A DNA stretch of 64,000 bases from NCBI GenBank assembly GCA_963383645.1, contig OY726561.1, positions 136,920,904 to 136,984,903 of the forward strand, given 5' to 3'. The stretch comes from Muscardinus avellanarius. Lineage: Eukaryota > Chordata > Mammalia > Rodentia > Gliridae. This document shows positions 1 through 9,254 of the stretch, piece after piece. The translations under genes and the position numbers were made by a program. Numbering within the stretch: position 1 is the first letter of the stretch; each line of letters begins with the position of its first letter. The notes below the pieces were generated by a model. It was not told the origin of the DNA, ran no database searches, and saw nothing but the letters and a program-made list of their open reading frames with translations.

Positions 1-48
1 TTTCCAGGAACCACAGAACCACAAAAAAAAAAAAAAAGAAAAAGAAAA
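1..48 (+). mobile_element. B1-dID SINE, 3' tail cut by window edge
   Basis: The first bases match the extreme 3' end of the young SINE cohort (CCAGGAACC...AGAACCAC) followed by an A-rich tail. The body lies outside the window. Confidence 0.7.
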
Positions 49-77
49 AAACACCCAAATAAATATTGCTTTGCTTC

Positions 78-261
78 TTTTTTTTTTTGGTGGTACTAGG
101 GTTCCTGGAAGCCCTTCTACCTCCGGGCTATACTCCCAGACCCATTTTATATTTTTGAAACAGGTTCTCTTAAGCCAGCGCGGCTGGCTTCGAACCTGCG
201 CGATCCTCCTGTTTCCGCCTCCCTAGCGCGGGGATTACAAGCGTGCGCCACCATGCCGGGC
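78..261 (-). mobile_element. B1-dID SINE, young palindrome-bearing cohort
   Basis: Read on the minus strand it has a B1-like left half, an A-rich linker, an ID-like right half and a poly(A) tail (T run at 78-88). The left half carries the CG-rich palindrome GCCAGCGCGGCTGGC that defines the young cohort. The sequence TTGCTTTGCTT flanks both sides as a target-site duplication, which shows insertion by L1-type target-primed reverse transcription. Confidence 0.93.
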
Positions 262-1149
262 TTGCTTTGCTTTTTAACTATGAAAAATTCTGAATTCTAC
301 ATCTAGAGTCTTCTCCATCTCCACGATTCAGCAACGCCTTACCAACATCACCTTTCCTCTGAATGCAAGGCTTCTCCTTAAGCACCCCACTCTGCTGACA
401 GAGCTACCCCTTGGAGGGACCAGCAAGGCACTACTGAAATGCAAAAACACCAAGGCCCTGGCCCTGACCTGGCCCTGCCTGTGGTTAGACTCTGGGGCAG
501 CTGCTGCCTCCCTGGGCTTGACTGCCCATCAACAGAAAACATGGACTCGGAAGGTCAGTGTGAGCTCTAAAACTATGATGTGTGATTACAGTGCACCAAT
601 AACAACAAAAAGGAAATAATAAAGACTTCAGTCGAGATTCTAAAAGAACAACAGCAACAGCATCGCCATCAACAAGACATCACGTTTAACAGCATTAAGT
701 GCATTTGGCGCGAAGGGCCTGAATGATTCTGTGCAGTAAGGAGCGCGGGGTCCATGGGGTTTCCTGCGCCTCAAGGGGCTTCCCAGAAGCCTCCTCTCTG
801 ATACTGTAACAAACCTTCCATTGGGTGAAAAAAAGGAGTTGTGTTCTTGTAAGGGTGAATCAGAGGATGCAGTGAGTTCCTTCAACGCCCCGATCTGTTC
901 CTTTAACGGGCCAGACGTCTAGTAAAGACAGACAGAGAAAGTCCTAGGGGAGGAAGTGGCCTGTTCTGTCCTCTTGGTAAGGAATGAGGGGTCTGAACAG
1001 CTGGAAAGGAAACTGTGATGCCCCCGGCTCCCCCGACAGCCCTCCTTCAGCTCCAGAGCCTCGGGCTCACCGCATGCCCAATGCCTCTCTAGTACAATGC
1101 GCGGATTATGCCGAGAGTTGTTAATTATTCACTGTTCTATTCACCTCCT
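262..1149. other. Unique DNA with no supported gene
   Basis: Apart from a short L1-3'-end-like remnant near 570-612, nothing is recognised. A minus-strand open frame of 81 codons (640-885) ends in a leucine/phenylalanine run and has no family resemblance, so it is treated as chance. Confidence 0.5.
570..612 (+). mobile_element. L1 3'-end remnant
   Basis: The text ACTATGATGTGTGATTACAG followed by TGCACCAATAA resembles the final bases of L1 3'UTRs seen elsewhere in this window (for example 20490-20525), followed by an A-rich stretch. Confidence 0.45.
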
Positions 1150-1157
1150 TTTTTCTT

Positions 1158-1222
1158 TTTTTTTATTACTGTGGGTTAAACCCAGGGGCATTCTACCTCT
1201 GAGCTACACCCCTAGGTTTTTA
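1158..1222 (-). mobile_element. B1-dID right-half fragment
   Basis: Only the ID-like half is present on the minus strand (GGGTTAAACCCAGGGGCATT, then CTGAGCTACACCCCTAGG) behind a T run. The B1 half is missing. Confidence 0.75.
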
Positions 1223-1224
1223 AA

Positions 1225-1270
1225 TTGTTTTGTTTTTCTAATCGGTGCACTGTAATGCACGTCACACTGA
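1225..1270 (-). mobile_element. L1 3'-end remnant
   Basis: On the minus strand, GTGCATTACAGTGCACCGAT followed by A-rich sequence resembles an L1 terminal segment. It is too short for a firm call. Confidence 0.35.
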
Positions 1271-1554
1271 GGTGCAGCGATAGGAATAGTTGTGCTCACG
1301 ATACATGAGACTTTCCTTCCCATCTTTACTTCCTCTGCACATAGTAGGGCCTCAGATGAACGAATTCTGGAAGACAGGAATGGTCTCGTGCAGGGTACAG
1401 ATGGAAGATGAGTAGATATGGCTGAACAGGGTGTCTGCGGGGAGGGAGGCTGGCTCATGAGGGCCTGGAAATGGAGCCTCCTGGCTTTGTGGCGTCTCAC
1501 TCCCCGGGGAGGCAGAGGAGCGCCTGGTGTGTTAACCTCTCTCTCTCCCTGCAG

Positions 1555-1615
1555 ATGAGACGCTCTTGAACTCACACGGGCTGGGCGGTCCCGCGAAGCC
1601 CGCGGAACCATCCTG
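1555..1615 (+). other. Candidate internal exon, 61 bp, product unrecognised
   Basis: A pyrimidine tract ending CTCTCTCCCTGCAG gives a strong splice acceptor at 1553-1554. A GT donor (CTG/GTAATT) follows at 1616. One frame is open across the interval and translates as ETLLNSHGLGGPAKPAEPS; the other two frames hit TGA stops. The interval is GC-rich with several CpGs and does not match any repeat seen in the window. No protein family is recognised and no partner exons were found. It may also be an accidental splice-site pair, because a long minus-strand open frame covers the same GC-rich DNA. Confidence 0.25.
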
Positions 1616-1812
1616 GTAATTCCTGCACATTCGCTTCCTCTCTTGCGAGCAGCCTCTAATGGGGAGAAAGGCCGCCTGCAATTTTGTCTAGAGATGCGCT
1701 TTCCAGGCAATCACGTTTGAAATACCGAGCTTAAATGATCCTACTGAAAAATGACAGTCCTGTTAGTGGGGAAGTGTGTGGGCTTTGTGAGAAAGCGTCT
1801 GCACACAGTCTT

Positions 1813-1833
1813 CAGTGTGTGTGTGTGTGTGTG
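1813..1833. repeat. (GT)n microsatellite
   Basis: About ten GT units interrupt otherwise unique sequence. Confidence 0.9.
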
Positions 1834-3303
1834 TAACATCTTATGTATCTCTCCTAGTGGGGTGAGAGTACTGGCGTGGACGTCCCTGGAGCTCAGGCGG
1901 GGTGGAGCGCCATTGAAAATCTCTCTACCTCTGCACACCGGGGGTGCTCTGAGACCTCAGAGAAAGTCTCCAGGTGACAAGCAGCTCAGCGATCTACTAT
2001 CTCAGGCTGCGTAGTTAATGGTAGCTTCAGCCTTTCTGTTAAAAGCTGTGACAGGATGCTGAGTAACTTACCAATGTGAGAAGCCAACTCAAAAATGCCC
2101 AATAAATGAGCATTGGCTCCCTGGTGGAAATCGGAGGACCAAGGACTGTAACTCAGGAGAGAGGGAGGCAAGAGGGCCAAGGAGGTTGACCAGCTCCCTT
2201 TGGCTGCTCCTGTGTCTAGACGCCTCCCAGGGAAGCTGCCTAATCTCTGGCAGCTCCTGGGGCCAACGGTTCCAGTGGTCTTTGATGGGTTTACCTAAGG
2301 TTCCTCCTAGCCAGTTGCAGAGACAGAAGCTCCTGCCCATAGGATGAGACAGGGCTCTCCGGTCTGTCTTAAATCACGAGTTATCAAAGCAGCGGAACAT
2401 GTTGCAAGAAGAAACTCCTCCATGAGCAGAGGGTTCTCCTCGTGCTAACGCTGGCTCGTCTGTTTTCTGGAAGGCAGGCTTCTTTTCTTCCATGATCCTT
2501 CTTACCTTTTTCTCTTCCATCCTTCCCTCTCTTTCTCTCTCTTCTCTTTTTCTTTTTCTCCTCTCTTTTCACAAAACTGGCCAACGTGTTCTGGAGCTGA
2601 GTTCAGAGATCCAGAACGGATTGGCTCCTGCAATTTTGCTAATGGTGAAGAGTTGCCTGGAAGGAGGTGCGGTAGTAAGCAAGACTGACGCCTGATGATG
2701 GATGGGGCTTGCCAGCCCGCAGGCTGGGAGGATGTCACAGGATGCACTGGTACTTAACAGGCACAAAAGCCACTAGATGGGCTCTCCTGTTGACTATATT
2801 GCAAATAATGGATTTCCTGGCAGACATTTACTGTGTGAGGCCCAGGACTTAATTGGCCCAAGAAGAGACAATGCTTAGAAAGGTCATCTGGAAATCAGGA
2901 CCTTTTCCAGAATGTGCATTATCTGGTAGCCCCCTAATTCCTATTTATCATATAATTTCATACCCTAAAGCCTTTTTACCCCCTGAAAATATCTTGTTCG
3001 TTAGACTCTGAGGTAAAACAAATACATTGGGTTTTTAGGTGAAAATCTTTTACAGCAGAGGCATATTCAGCTGATTTCCTCTGCAGGCAACATTTATTAC
3101 ATGGTTATAATTTATAATAAAAGAGAAAGTCTCGTTGTTATTATATCAGCTCATATTCTTGCGACATTGTGGATACCAATGCTCTCGAGACCCATTCTAT
3201 AGATCCAGGTGAAAATGTCTACGGTATGCATTCCAGTACTGAAAAGGAGAAACAGTGAGTCAGGAGCCGGCCTTCTCTCCTGTAGTCCTCAACACGCAGC
3301 TCC

Positions 3304-3546
3304 CTAATTGCTTCTCTCACACCCTCTACAATAGCATGCCTCCCATTTTTCAGTGCCCATGAAGGAGATTCTGTTAAGTATGTCTAGGTGGAGCCAGGGA
3401 CCTTGCGTTTCTTCAAGCTTCTTAGAGAATGCCGAAGCTACTTGCTGGTAGACCACATCTGGGAAGCCGAAGGTCCTTTCCATCATCTTGCTGGACTTCT
3501 CACCAGATGCTAACTCGCTCTCCTGCTCCAAACCCACTGCTGCCAA
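3304..3546 (-). other. Unrecognised 80-codon open frame
   Basis: This frame begins MAAVGLEQESELASGEKSSK and has a balanced, protein-like composition, unlike the low-complexity frames nearby. No domain or motif is recognised. An AG following CCCT lies just upstream on the minus strand. It could be an exon, a remnant of an old LTR-element interior, or chance. Confidence 0.2.
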
Positions 3547-4016
3547 CAGGCTGAGGGCCCAAGGACCAATTTCTTAATGAATTACTCTATAGCCTTGAGG
3601 TTGAGCATCAAATCTTGAAACATACAGGGTATTTAAGGCAGGCACAGAAAGCTCTCTAAAGGGGACAAGTTAAAATAGAACATGAAATCCAAGGATCCTG
3701 CCTTGCTCGTGTCTGGCTGTGATGATTCCTAGCAGATCCATGCCAATCGGGTCCATCACACATACCTAACCTGTGGTCGATGATCGGCTGCTCAGTGGGA
3801 ATTACGGTCACCACCACACGCCTGTCTTTCCTCACCAAACTCCAAGGGAAGCTTTGGGGTCACAGAAAAGTCCTAGGACTATAGATACAGACTGGGAGAG
3901 GACTGATACTCTACGCCATATCTTTGTGTATATACAAATATTGTTGGTACATGGCAATTATAAATCACAGTGAGGCTCAATGAGTTAAAATATACATGCA
4001 CATAGCTCTTTTCTTT

Positions 4017-4193
4017 CTTTTTTTGCGGTACTGAGGATTGAACCCAGGGGCACTCTACCTCCCAGCTATACTCCAAGCCCTATTTTTGATTCTTTATTTT
4101 GAAACAGTGTCTCACTAAGTTGCGGAGGGCCTCACTAATTAGCTGAGGCTGGTTACGAACCTGCGAACCTGAGATCCTCCTGTCTCAGCCTAA
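4017..4193 (-). mobile_element. B1-dID SINE, old cohort
   Basis: The ID half (GGATTGAACCCAGGGGCACT), the linker (CAAAATAAAG on the minus strand) and most of the B1 half are present. The B1 5' end is lost after TGTCTCAGCC. Confidence 0.88.
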
Positions 4194-4398
4194 ACTTCTC
4201 CTCTGGAGCTATTGAGGATCTTGACTTCATCTACTGGAAATGGGACCCCCAAGAAAAGCTGTATGTTCCATAGGCAACCTGGTCACGACTTGTGTGTCTT
4301 GGCCTTGGCATCAGCCTTGGCCAAAGATTAACTATGAGATCCAGAGAAAAGCATCTCTCCCAAGTCATTCTTGGTGCCATTAAAGACCAACTGGTCAA

Positions 4399-4545
4399 GC
4401 CAGGTGGAGAGGTGCATGCCTGTTATCCTAGTACTTGGGAGGTTGAGACAGGAGTATTGCAGGTTCGAGGTCAGCCTCAGTAACTTAGCGAGGCTCTCAG
4501 TAACACAGTGAGACCCTGTTTCCAAATAAAAACTTAAAACTGATC
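4399..4545 (+). mobile_element. B1 half of a B1-dID SINE
   Basis: GCCAGGTGGAGAGGTGCATG through GAGACCCTGTTTCC and an A-rich linker are present. The right half is absent. Confidence 0.85.
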
Positions 4546-4583
4546 TGGGACATGCACACAGAAAAACAGCCGCATTGGGAACT

Positions 4584-4775
4584 TCGGATGTGGTGGCACA
4601 TGCTTATAATCCCAGTACACTGGGAGGCTGAGGAGGAGGATCACAGGTTCAAGGCCAGCCTCAGCAAAGTAGCAAGATGCTCAGAAACCTAGCAAGACCC
4701 TTATTCAAAACAAAAAACAAAGAGGGTTGGGAGTGTGTGTTGGAGGTGGACTGCTTCTGGGTTTAATCCGCAGTA
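4584..4775 (+). mobile_element. B1-dID SINE, old and diverged
   Basis: The left half starts at GGATGTGGTGGCACATGC. The right half is degraded (TTGGGAGTGTGTGTTGGAGG) and ends at AATCCGCAGTA, directly beside the RE1-like site. Confidence 0.85.
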
Positions 4776-4779
4776 GGAG

Positions 4780-4800
4780 TTCAGCACCTTGGACACTGGC
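4780..4800 (+). promoter_or_regulatory. REST/NRSF (RE1)-like site
   Basis: TTCAGCACC-TT-GGACA-CTGGC agrees with the canonical 21-bp RE1 at 17 positions. The left half-site TTCAGCACC and the GGACA core are complete, with correct spacing. REST silences neuronal genes through such sites. Binding here is inferred from the motif alone. Confidence 0.5.
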
Positions 4801-5406
4801 TTGTTGCGTAGAGATGGCTGGGGGTTAGGTGGTTGTTCCTGGTGTCAGGCGGAGGACATTTCCAGCCTCTGCCAAAGTGGAGTGTCCGTGGACCCCACAG
4901 TCCTTGACTTCTACTGCCCTGCCCTTCCCAATGGTTTTTGGAAGCATCAACTCCATATATCCAACCCCTTTCTGCTTGAAATACCTGGAGTGATTTCTGT
5001 TTCCTGCACTGTTTTTCTGATTGCCACCTTCCTGCTTTATCCCACCCAGTCCACTCAGCCACTCTTGAAGGTAGGTAACTTCTCCGTCACCTCCTTTATA
5101 GGTGATTACCAGGTCCGGTTCTATTTGTGGTCAATGCTTTGCACAGTCATGGTCCTATCTTTTTCTCCACAAATACACACCTATTTTATAGCCATTTCAA
5201 AAACTGTGTCATGCATCTGAATGCCACTGCCTCTTTTTGTGATTACTTTGTCCTCAAATTAGGAGAATATAGCTGGCGGGCGAAATGGTAATGTCGCCTG
5301 TGAGCATGGGTTCCACCCTAAGCTATGATTTTCTGCTGAGAAAATCCCTGTTTCAGATCATAGACTGACCCAGCTTCAATCAACAAACAACTTCAAATGT
5401 AGTTCT
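4801..5406. other. Unique DNA, no supported gene
   Basis: An open frame of 143 codons on the plus strand (4789-5220) shows no recognisable domain and begins inside the RE1-like site. It is treated as chance. No repeat is recognised. Confidence 0.45.
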
Positions 5407-5407
5407 T

Positions 5408-5622
5408 AGCCAGGCATGGTGGCACACACTTGTATGTAATCCCAGTACTTGGGAGGATGAGACAGGAGGATTGTAGGCTCATGGCCAACCTCAGCTATTT
5501 AGTGAGGCCCTCTGCAACTTAGAGAAACCCTCTTTCAAAATAAGGAATAAAAACTAGGACTGGGGATATAACTCAGAGAATATCCCTGGGTTCAATCCTC
5601 AGTTCTGAAAAAAAAAAAAAGT
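5408..5622 (+). mobile_element. B1-dID SINE, old cohort
   Basis: It is full-length: AGCCAGGCATGGTGGCACAC start, linker AAATAAGGAATAAAAA, right half ending GGTTCAATCCTCAGTTC and a poly(A) tail. Confidence 0.93.
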
Positions 5623-5685
5623 TCCTATGCATGAGTGATCTGGACAGATTGTAGATGGCTGGGATAATCTTATCACCAACTGGGA

Positions 5686-5873
5686 TTTTTTTTTTTAGTG
5701 AATCCCAGGGCATTCTACCTCAAATATACACCCAATTCTTTTTATTTTGAAACAGGATCTTACTAAGTTGCTGCAAGTCTTGCTAAGTTGCCGAGGCTGG
5801 CCTTGAACCTGCAACCCTCTGGTCTTAGCCTCCCAATTACTGGGATTCCAGGTGTTCACCACCATGCCAGGCT
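5686..5873 (-). mobile_element. B1-dID SINE, old cohort
   Basis: A T run, a reduced ID half, the linker and an intact B1 half ending CACCATGCCAGGC on the plus strand are present. It is oriented opposite to the SINE only 64 bp upstream. Confidence 0.92.
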
Positions 5874-7039
5874 GCTGCTGACTTTTTGATGGGAGAGTAT
5901 TAAATCTCCAAGAATTTTCACCTCCATCTTCCTGATGTTCCTTATCTCATCCGTGAGCTAAGATACTGATCACTCCACAGACAATCCAAATAGCTGCTCT
6001 AAAATACTTTGTCTCAGGCTTTTGAGGTAAAAGGAAGAAAGCCATCCCATCTGAGGCACAGCAGGTCCCTATCCCTCAGCCTCTAGCAGCGGCGGTGTGG
6101 ACTGGAGGAGGACGGCAAAACACACTGACTTCTCCACTTTATCACATAGTCTGGGACTTTTTAGGTCTTTTCACTCTTCATTACTAACCCTGGGCCACTT
6201 GACTGCTTAAAAGCTACTCCTGCCTAGAGTCGGTATGAATGGTAACATTCAAACCCAAACCAAGGATGTTGTTTTCTTAGTATCATCAGCAAGTCCAAGC
6301 ATTGCCACACCAAGCGCTCTGTCCACTTGCCCACGGCCTTGAGGAGCAGGGGTGTCGTGCCCAGGGGCTCAGGGGTCTCATGGTTATGCTTGCAAGCCAC
6401 AGTCTCTAAGCACTGGCATGACTCTGCCCTTTAACTCTAGTTAGGACAGAGTAAAACTGTAGCAAATAGCACCTGATGAAGCCTACCAGAAGAAATGCTC
6501 CAGCTCTCAAGGGTGGCAAACATTCAGGCAGCAATTCAGGCTTAGTAGCTCCTGGCCACTGACTTGCCTAACAGAAAATGGAATTCAGTGAGCTTCTCAC
6601 TCACCACCCTAGGTCCTTCCGCTTAGTCAATGCCCTTGTATCACATTGACATTTTCCAAGAAACTGAAAGTATTTCCAGCATCGCCACACAGGTTTTCTG
6701 GAGATCTGGCAACAGCTGGGTTCTCTAGCTCTCTGGGGTGTTCTCAGCTGGCCAGGTCTTCATGAGGGAACAAAGCAATTGGCAAAGTTTTATAAGCCAT
6801 TGTCTCTGACCAATGGCAAAAGAGCTCTTCCCCAAACAGAGGGTTTTGTTGAAGTGATTCAAAGGGAGGTTCCCATTTTCGTCCCATTAACAGTTACTTG
6901 GGACAAATCCAGAGTCCATTCTTCTTAAGAGAGTTGGACAAAAGATGCCCGGCACAAAGGGATTGTAGAGGGAATTTTTGCAAGATTTTTTTTTTTACAA
7001 GTCAATCCATTTGTCTGAGACGGGTAGAAATACTAGATG

Positions 7040-7135
7040 AAAAGTTCTTTGAAGGCAGAAACTGCATTTTTTGCATGCATCCCAGCACCCAGTGGGGCTT
7101 GACACATAGTAGGGGCCAGCTAAATAGATGATAAA
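7040..7135 (+). mobile_element. L2/MIR-type 3' end
   Basis: AAGTTCTTTGAAGGCAGAAA, CCCAGCACCCAGTGGGGCTT and GACACATAGTAGGGGCCAGC follow the order of the common CR1/L2-derived tail, ending in AAATAGATGATAAAT. Confidence 0.65.
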
Positions 7136-7320
7136 TCGAATTCTCAGGAATCCACAAGTATTATAGCATTCTCCTCTCTAAAGTTAATTAGTGACATTGG
7201 GGACAGGGCTTCCTGCTTTCTCCCACCCTGTATCTTAATTGGTGGGCTCACAGCAATATAAAACCATGTGGATGAAGGCTCAGGGTTTTCTCTCTCCCAT
7301 TTTTGTTTGAACAATCCTAC

Positions 7321-7334
7321 ATTGCTATGGTAAC
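7321..7334. promoter_or_regulatory. RFX X-box-like motif
   Basis: ATTGCTATGGTAAC matches the palindromic X-box (GTTRCCATGGYAAC) at 12 of 14 positions, with an intact right half-site. X-boxes bind RFX proteins. Function here is inferred only. Confidence 0.35.
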
Positions 7335-8747
7335 CATGGGTACCAGGATGCTCTGTGAAGGAGGAGGAGGAGGAGATCATAAGATTGATGTAGTTTATAG
7401 AAAAAAATCTGCCAGAGGGCAACCTCCTTAGAAATCTGCAAAGCTTGTGCATGTCCCATCTTATAATAAACATATCCAAATAATACATAGCACTATACAG
7501 AACAGATATAACATGTTGAAGCAGAGCTCCACTGAGCCTGAGAAAATCACACTAAGTATAAGATTACAAGGAAGTGAATATTTTAAAACATTTGAAAAAA
7601 TGCCATAAGGGAATATAGTCCCTAGATAGGACATTTTCTTATTTTAGCACAGAAGGAAACAGCAGCAGAATTCCAAAGATGAGCAGGTGAGGAGAGGCAG
7701 GATATTAACCGGAAACACGACCTGCGTGGTGACGCTCATTGGTCAGTGCAGCCATGAGGGGCAGGGGTAACCTGTCAACACAAAAACATCTGTTTCTGAG
7801 ACTTGCCCTCTGACGTGTGCAATGTCCAGGCCAAGTATGAGCAAGGCTAGAATCTGAGACAGGGGAGGAGGGAAGGACCAGGCGTAGCTGACATCTGAGC
7901 CATAGAGAAGCTTCTCTCCTCACCAGCTCTTGCGCCCTGTTGCCTGTAATTGGCCAGAACCCAACCAGGGAAGGTGTCCAACCCCAGGCAGGCACTGTGA
8001 CGCCACAGGAAATCTCCCCTGCAGACGATTTTGTGAGAGGGCCCGGGGAAGAAGCTGCTGTGGCTTCTTGATTTATGACTTCATTAAAGTCTTTGGGCTT
8101 CAAACCTCCACCATCGTTTATTGGAATTAACAGCTTCTTAAAATGGAAATATTCAGTGATAAATTAATGCAGCTTGGATGTTGGGAAAGAGGAAGAATAG
8201 AGCACTGTGAACACCCTTTGTATCCTTCTAGGGAAAGAGGAATACTTTCCACCCTTGTACACAGGTAAATCTCAGGCTTGAGAAGGGGAGAAGAGACAAG
8301 TGAGTTAAATTAAGATAAACTGATAACCTTGCTTGAAAATAGAGTATAGACAGTGAAGTTAAAGGCCAAGTTAATAAAGAAGCTTATTAGTTTGGTTTTA
8401 TTCTTTACTCTCTCTAGTCATGCTAAACATACAGAACAGGTAGATCTTTGGAATAATGATGCTGCTAGAAAAATTGCTAAGAAGTTCCTCTGTGAAATGA
8501 GATGGCTGCTTCTGACCTCCAGCATCTATAGTCATTGCCTTGTAAGTATTAGACAGAAGGATTCCAAGAACATGGCCAACGAGTCATTAAGTGCTTGTAA
8601 TTTGGAAAGACAATGGAAAAGGTAAACTCTCCAGCTATTTCCAGCCACAAGACTATAGGCACAGAAAGGGTCCATTTTGTATTTTCTTAACTGTACTTAT
8701 AATCATCAAATCCTGAAGCTAAGACTTTATTTTTTTATTTTTAAAAA

Positions 8748-8846
8748 TTTTTTTGGTGGTACTGGGGTTCCTGGAAGCCGTTCTATCTCCGGGCTACACT
8801 CCCAGACCTATTTTATACTTCTTATTTGGAAACAGGGTCTCTTAAG
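8748..8846 (-). mobile_element. Young B1-dID SINE, truncated in its B1 half
   Basis: The T run, GGTGGTACTGGGGTTCCTGG, the remodelled right half and the linker are present. The element stops at GGGTCTCTTAAG, where it abuts an oppositely oriented SINE. Confidence 0.88.
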
Positions 8847-9033
8847 TGGAGCATCCTTGCAATTCTAGTATTTGGGAGGTTGAGATGGGAGGATTGCAGG
8901 TTGGAGGGTAGTCTTAGTAATTTAGTGAGACCTTCAGCAACTTAGCAAGACCCTGTTTCAAAATTAGAAGTACCGAGAGTGGAGCTCGAAGGTAGAATGC
9001 ACTTTGGCTCAACCCCCAGTACCAAAACAAAAC
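8847..9033 (+). mobile_element. Old B1-dID SINE, 5'-clipped
   Basis: It resumes at TGGAGCATCCTTGCAATTCT (B1 box region) and continues to AACCCCCAGTACCAAAACAA. It lies head-to-head with the preceding minus-strand SINE. Confidence 0.85.
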
Positions 9034-9035
9034 AA

Positions 9036-9238
9036 GAAAGTATCATAGACTATGTGATTTATAAACAATACACATTTACTTCTCATAGTTCTAAGTCCAA
9101 GATTAAGGCACCAGCGGATCAGGGTCTGGTGAGGGCCGGCTCCTGGTTCATAAAGGACCACCTCTGGCTGTGAGTTCACATGGTAGAAGGAGTCAGGGAG
9201 CTTTCTGGGCACTAAGCTCATGCAGGAGCCTCACCCTT
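9036..9238 (-). mobile_element. MLT1-type MaLR LTR fragment
   Basis: Plus-strand text includes TTTATAAACAATACACATTT, GGTCTGGTGAGGGCCGGCTC and CACATGGTAGAAGGAGTCAG. These match the reverse complement of MLT1-like LTRs in order. It ends where the L1 begins. Confidence 0.75.
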
Positions 9239-9254
9239 CTGCATTATTAATTAT

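Larger units (their letters stand above)
1271..4016. other. Unique DNA, mostly unexplained
   Basis: The stretch holds a short GT run (1813-1833), a pyrimidine-rich tract near 2505-2570 and the candidate exon. An L2-like phrase (CACATAGTAGGGCCTCAGAT) lies near 1338-1357. No complete gene is visible. Confidence 0.5.
5874..8747. other. Unique DNA with an L2 remnant and an RFX-like site
   Basis: No gene is supported. A minus-strand frame of 132 codons (7705-8103) covers a GC-richer patch and has no recognised domain. The patch 7690-8100 ends with TTCATTAAAGTCTTTGGGCT, which faintly resembles an LTR polyadenylation region. Without a matching partner this stays open. Confidence 0.45.

Noticed and set aside
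1204..1710. 168-codon minus-strand frame
   Set aside because: It runs through a SINE half and an L1 remnant at one end, has no domain, and lies in GC-richer DNA where stops are rare.
7690..8110. Solo LTR
   Set aside because: ATTAAA and a TTCA end are suggestive, but no paired terminus or duplication was found.
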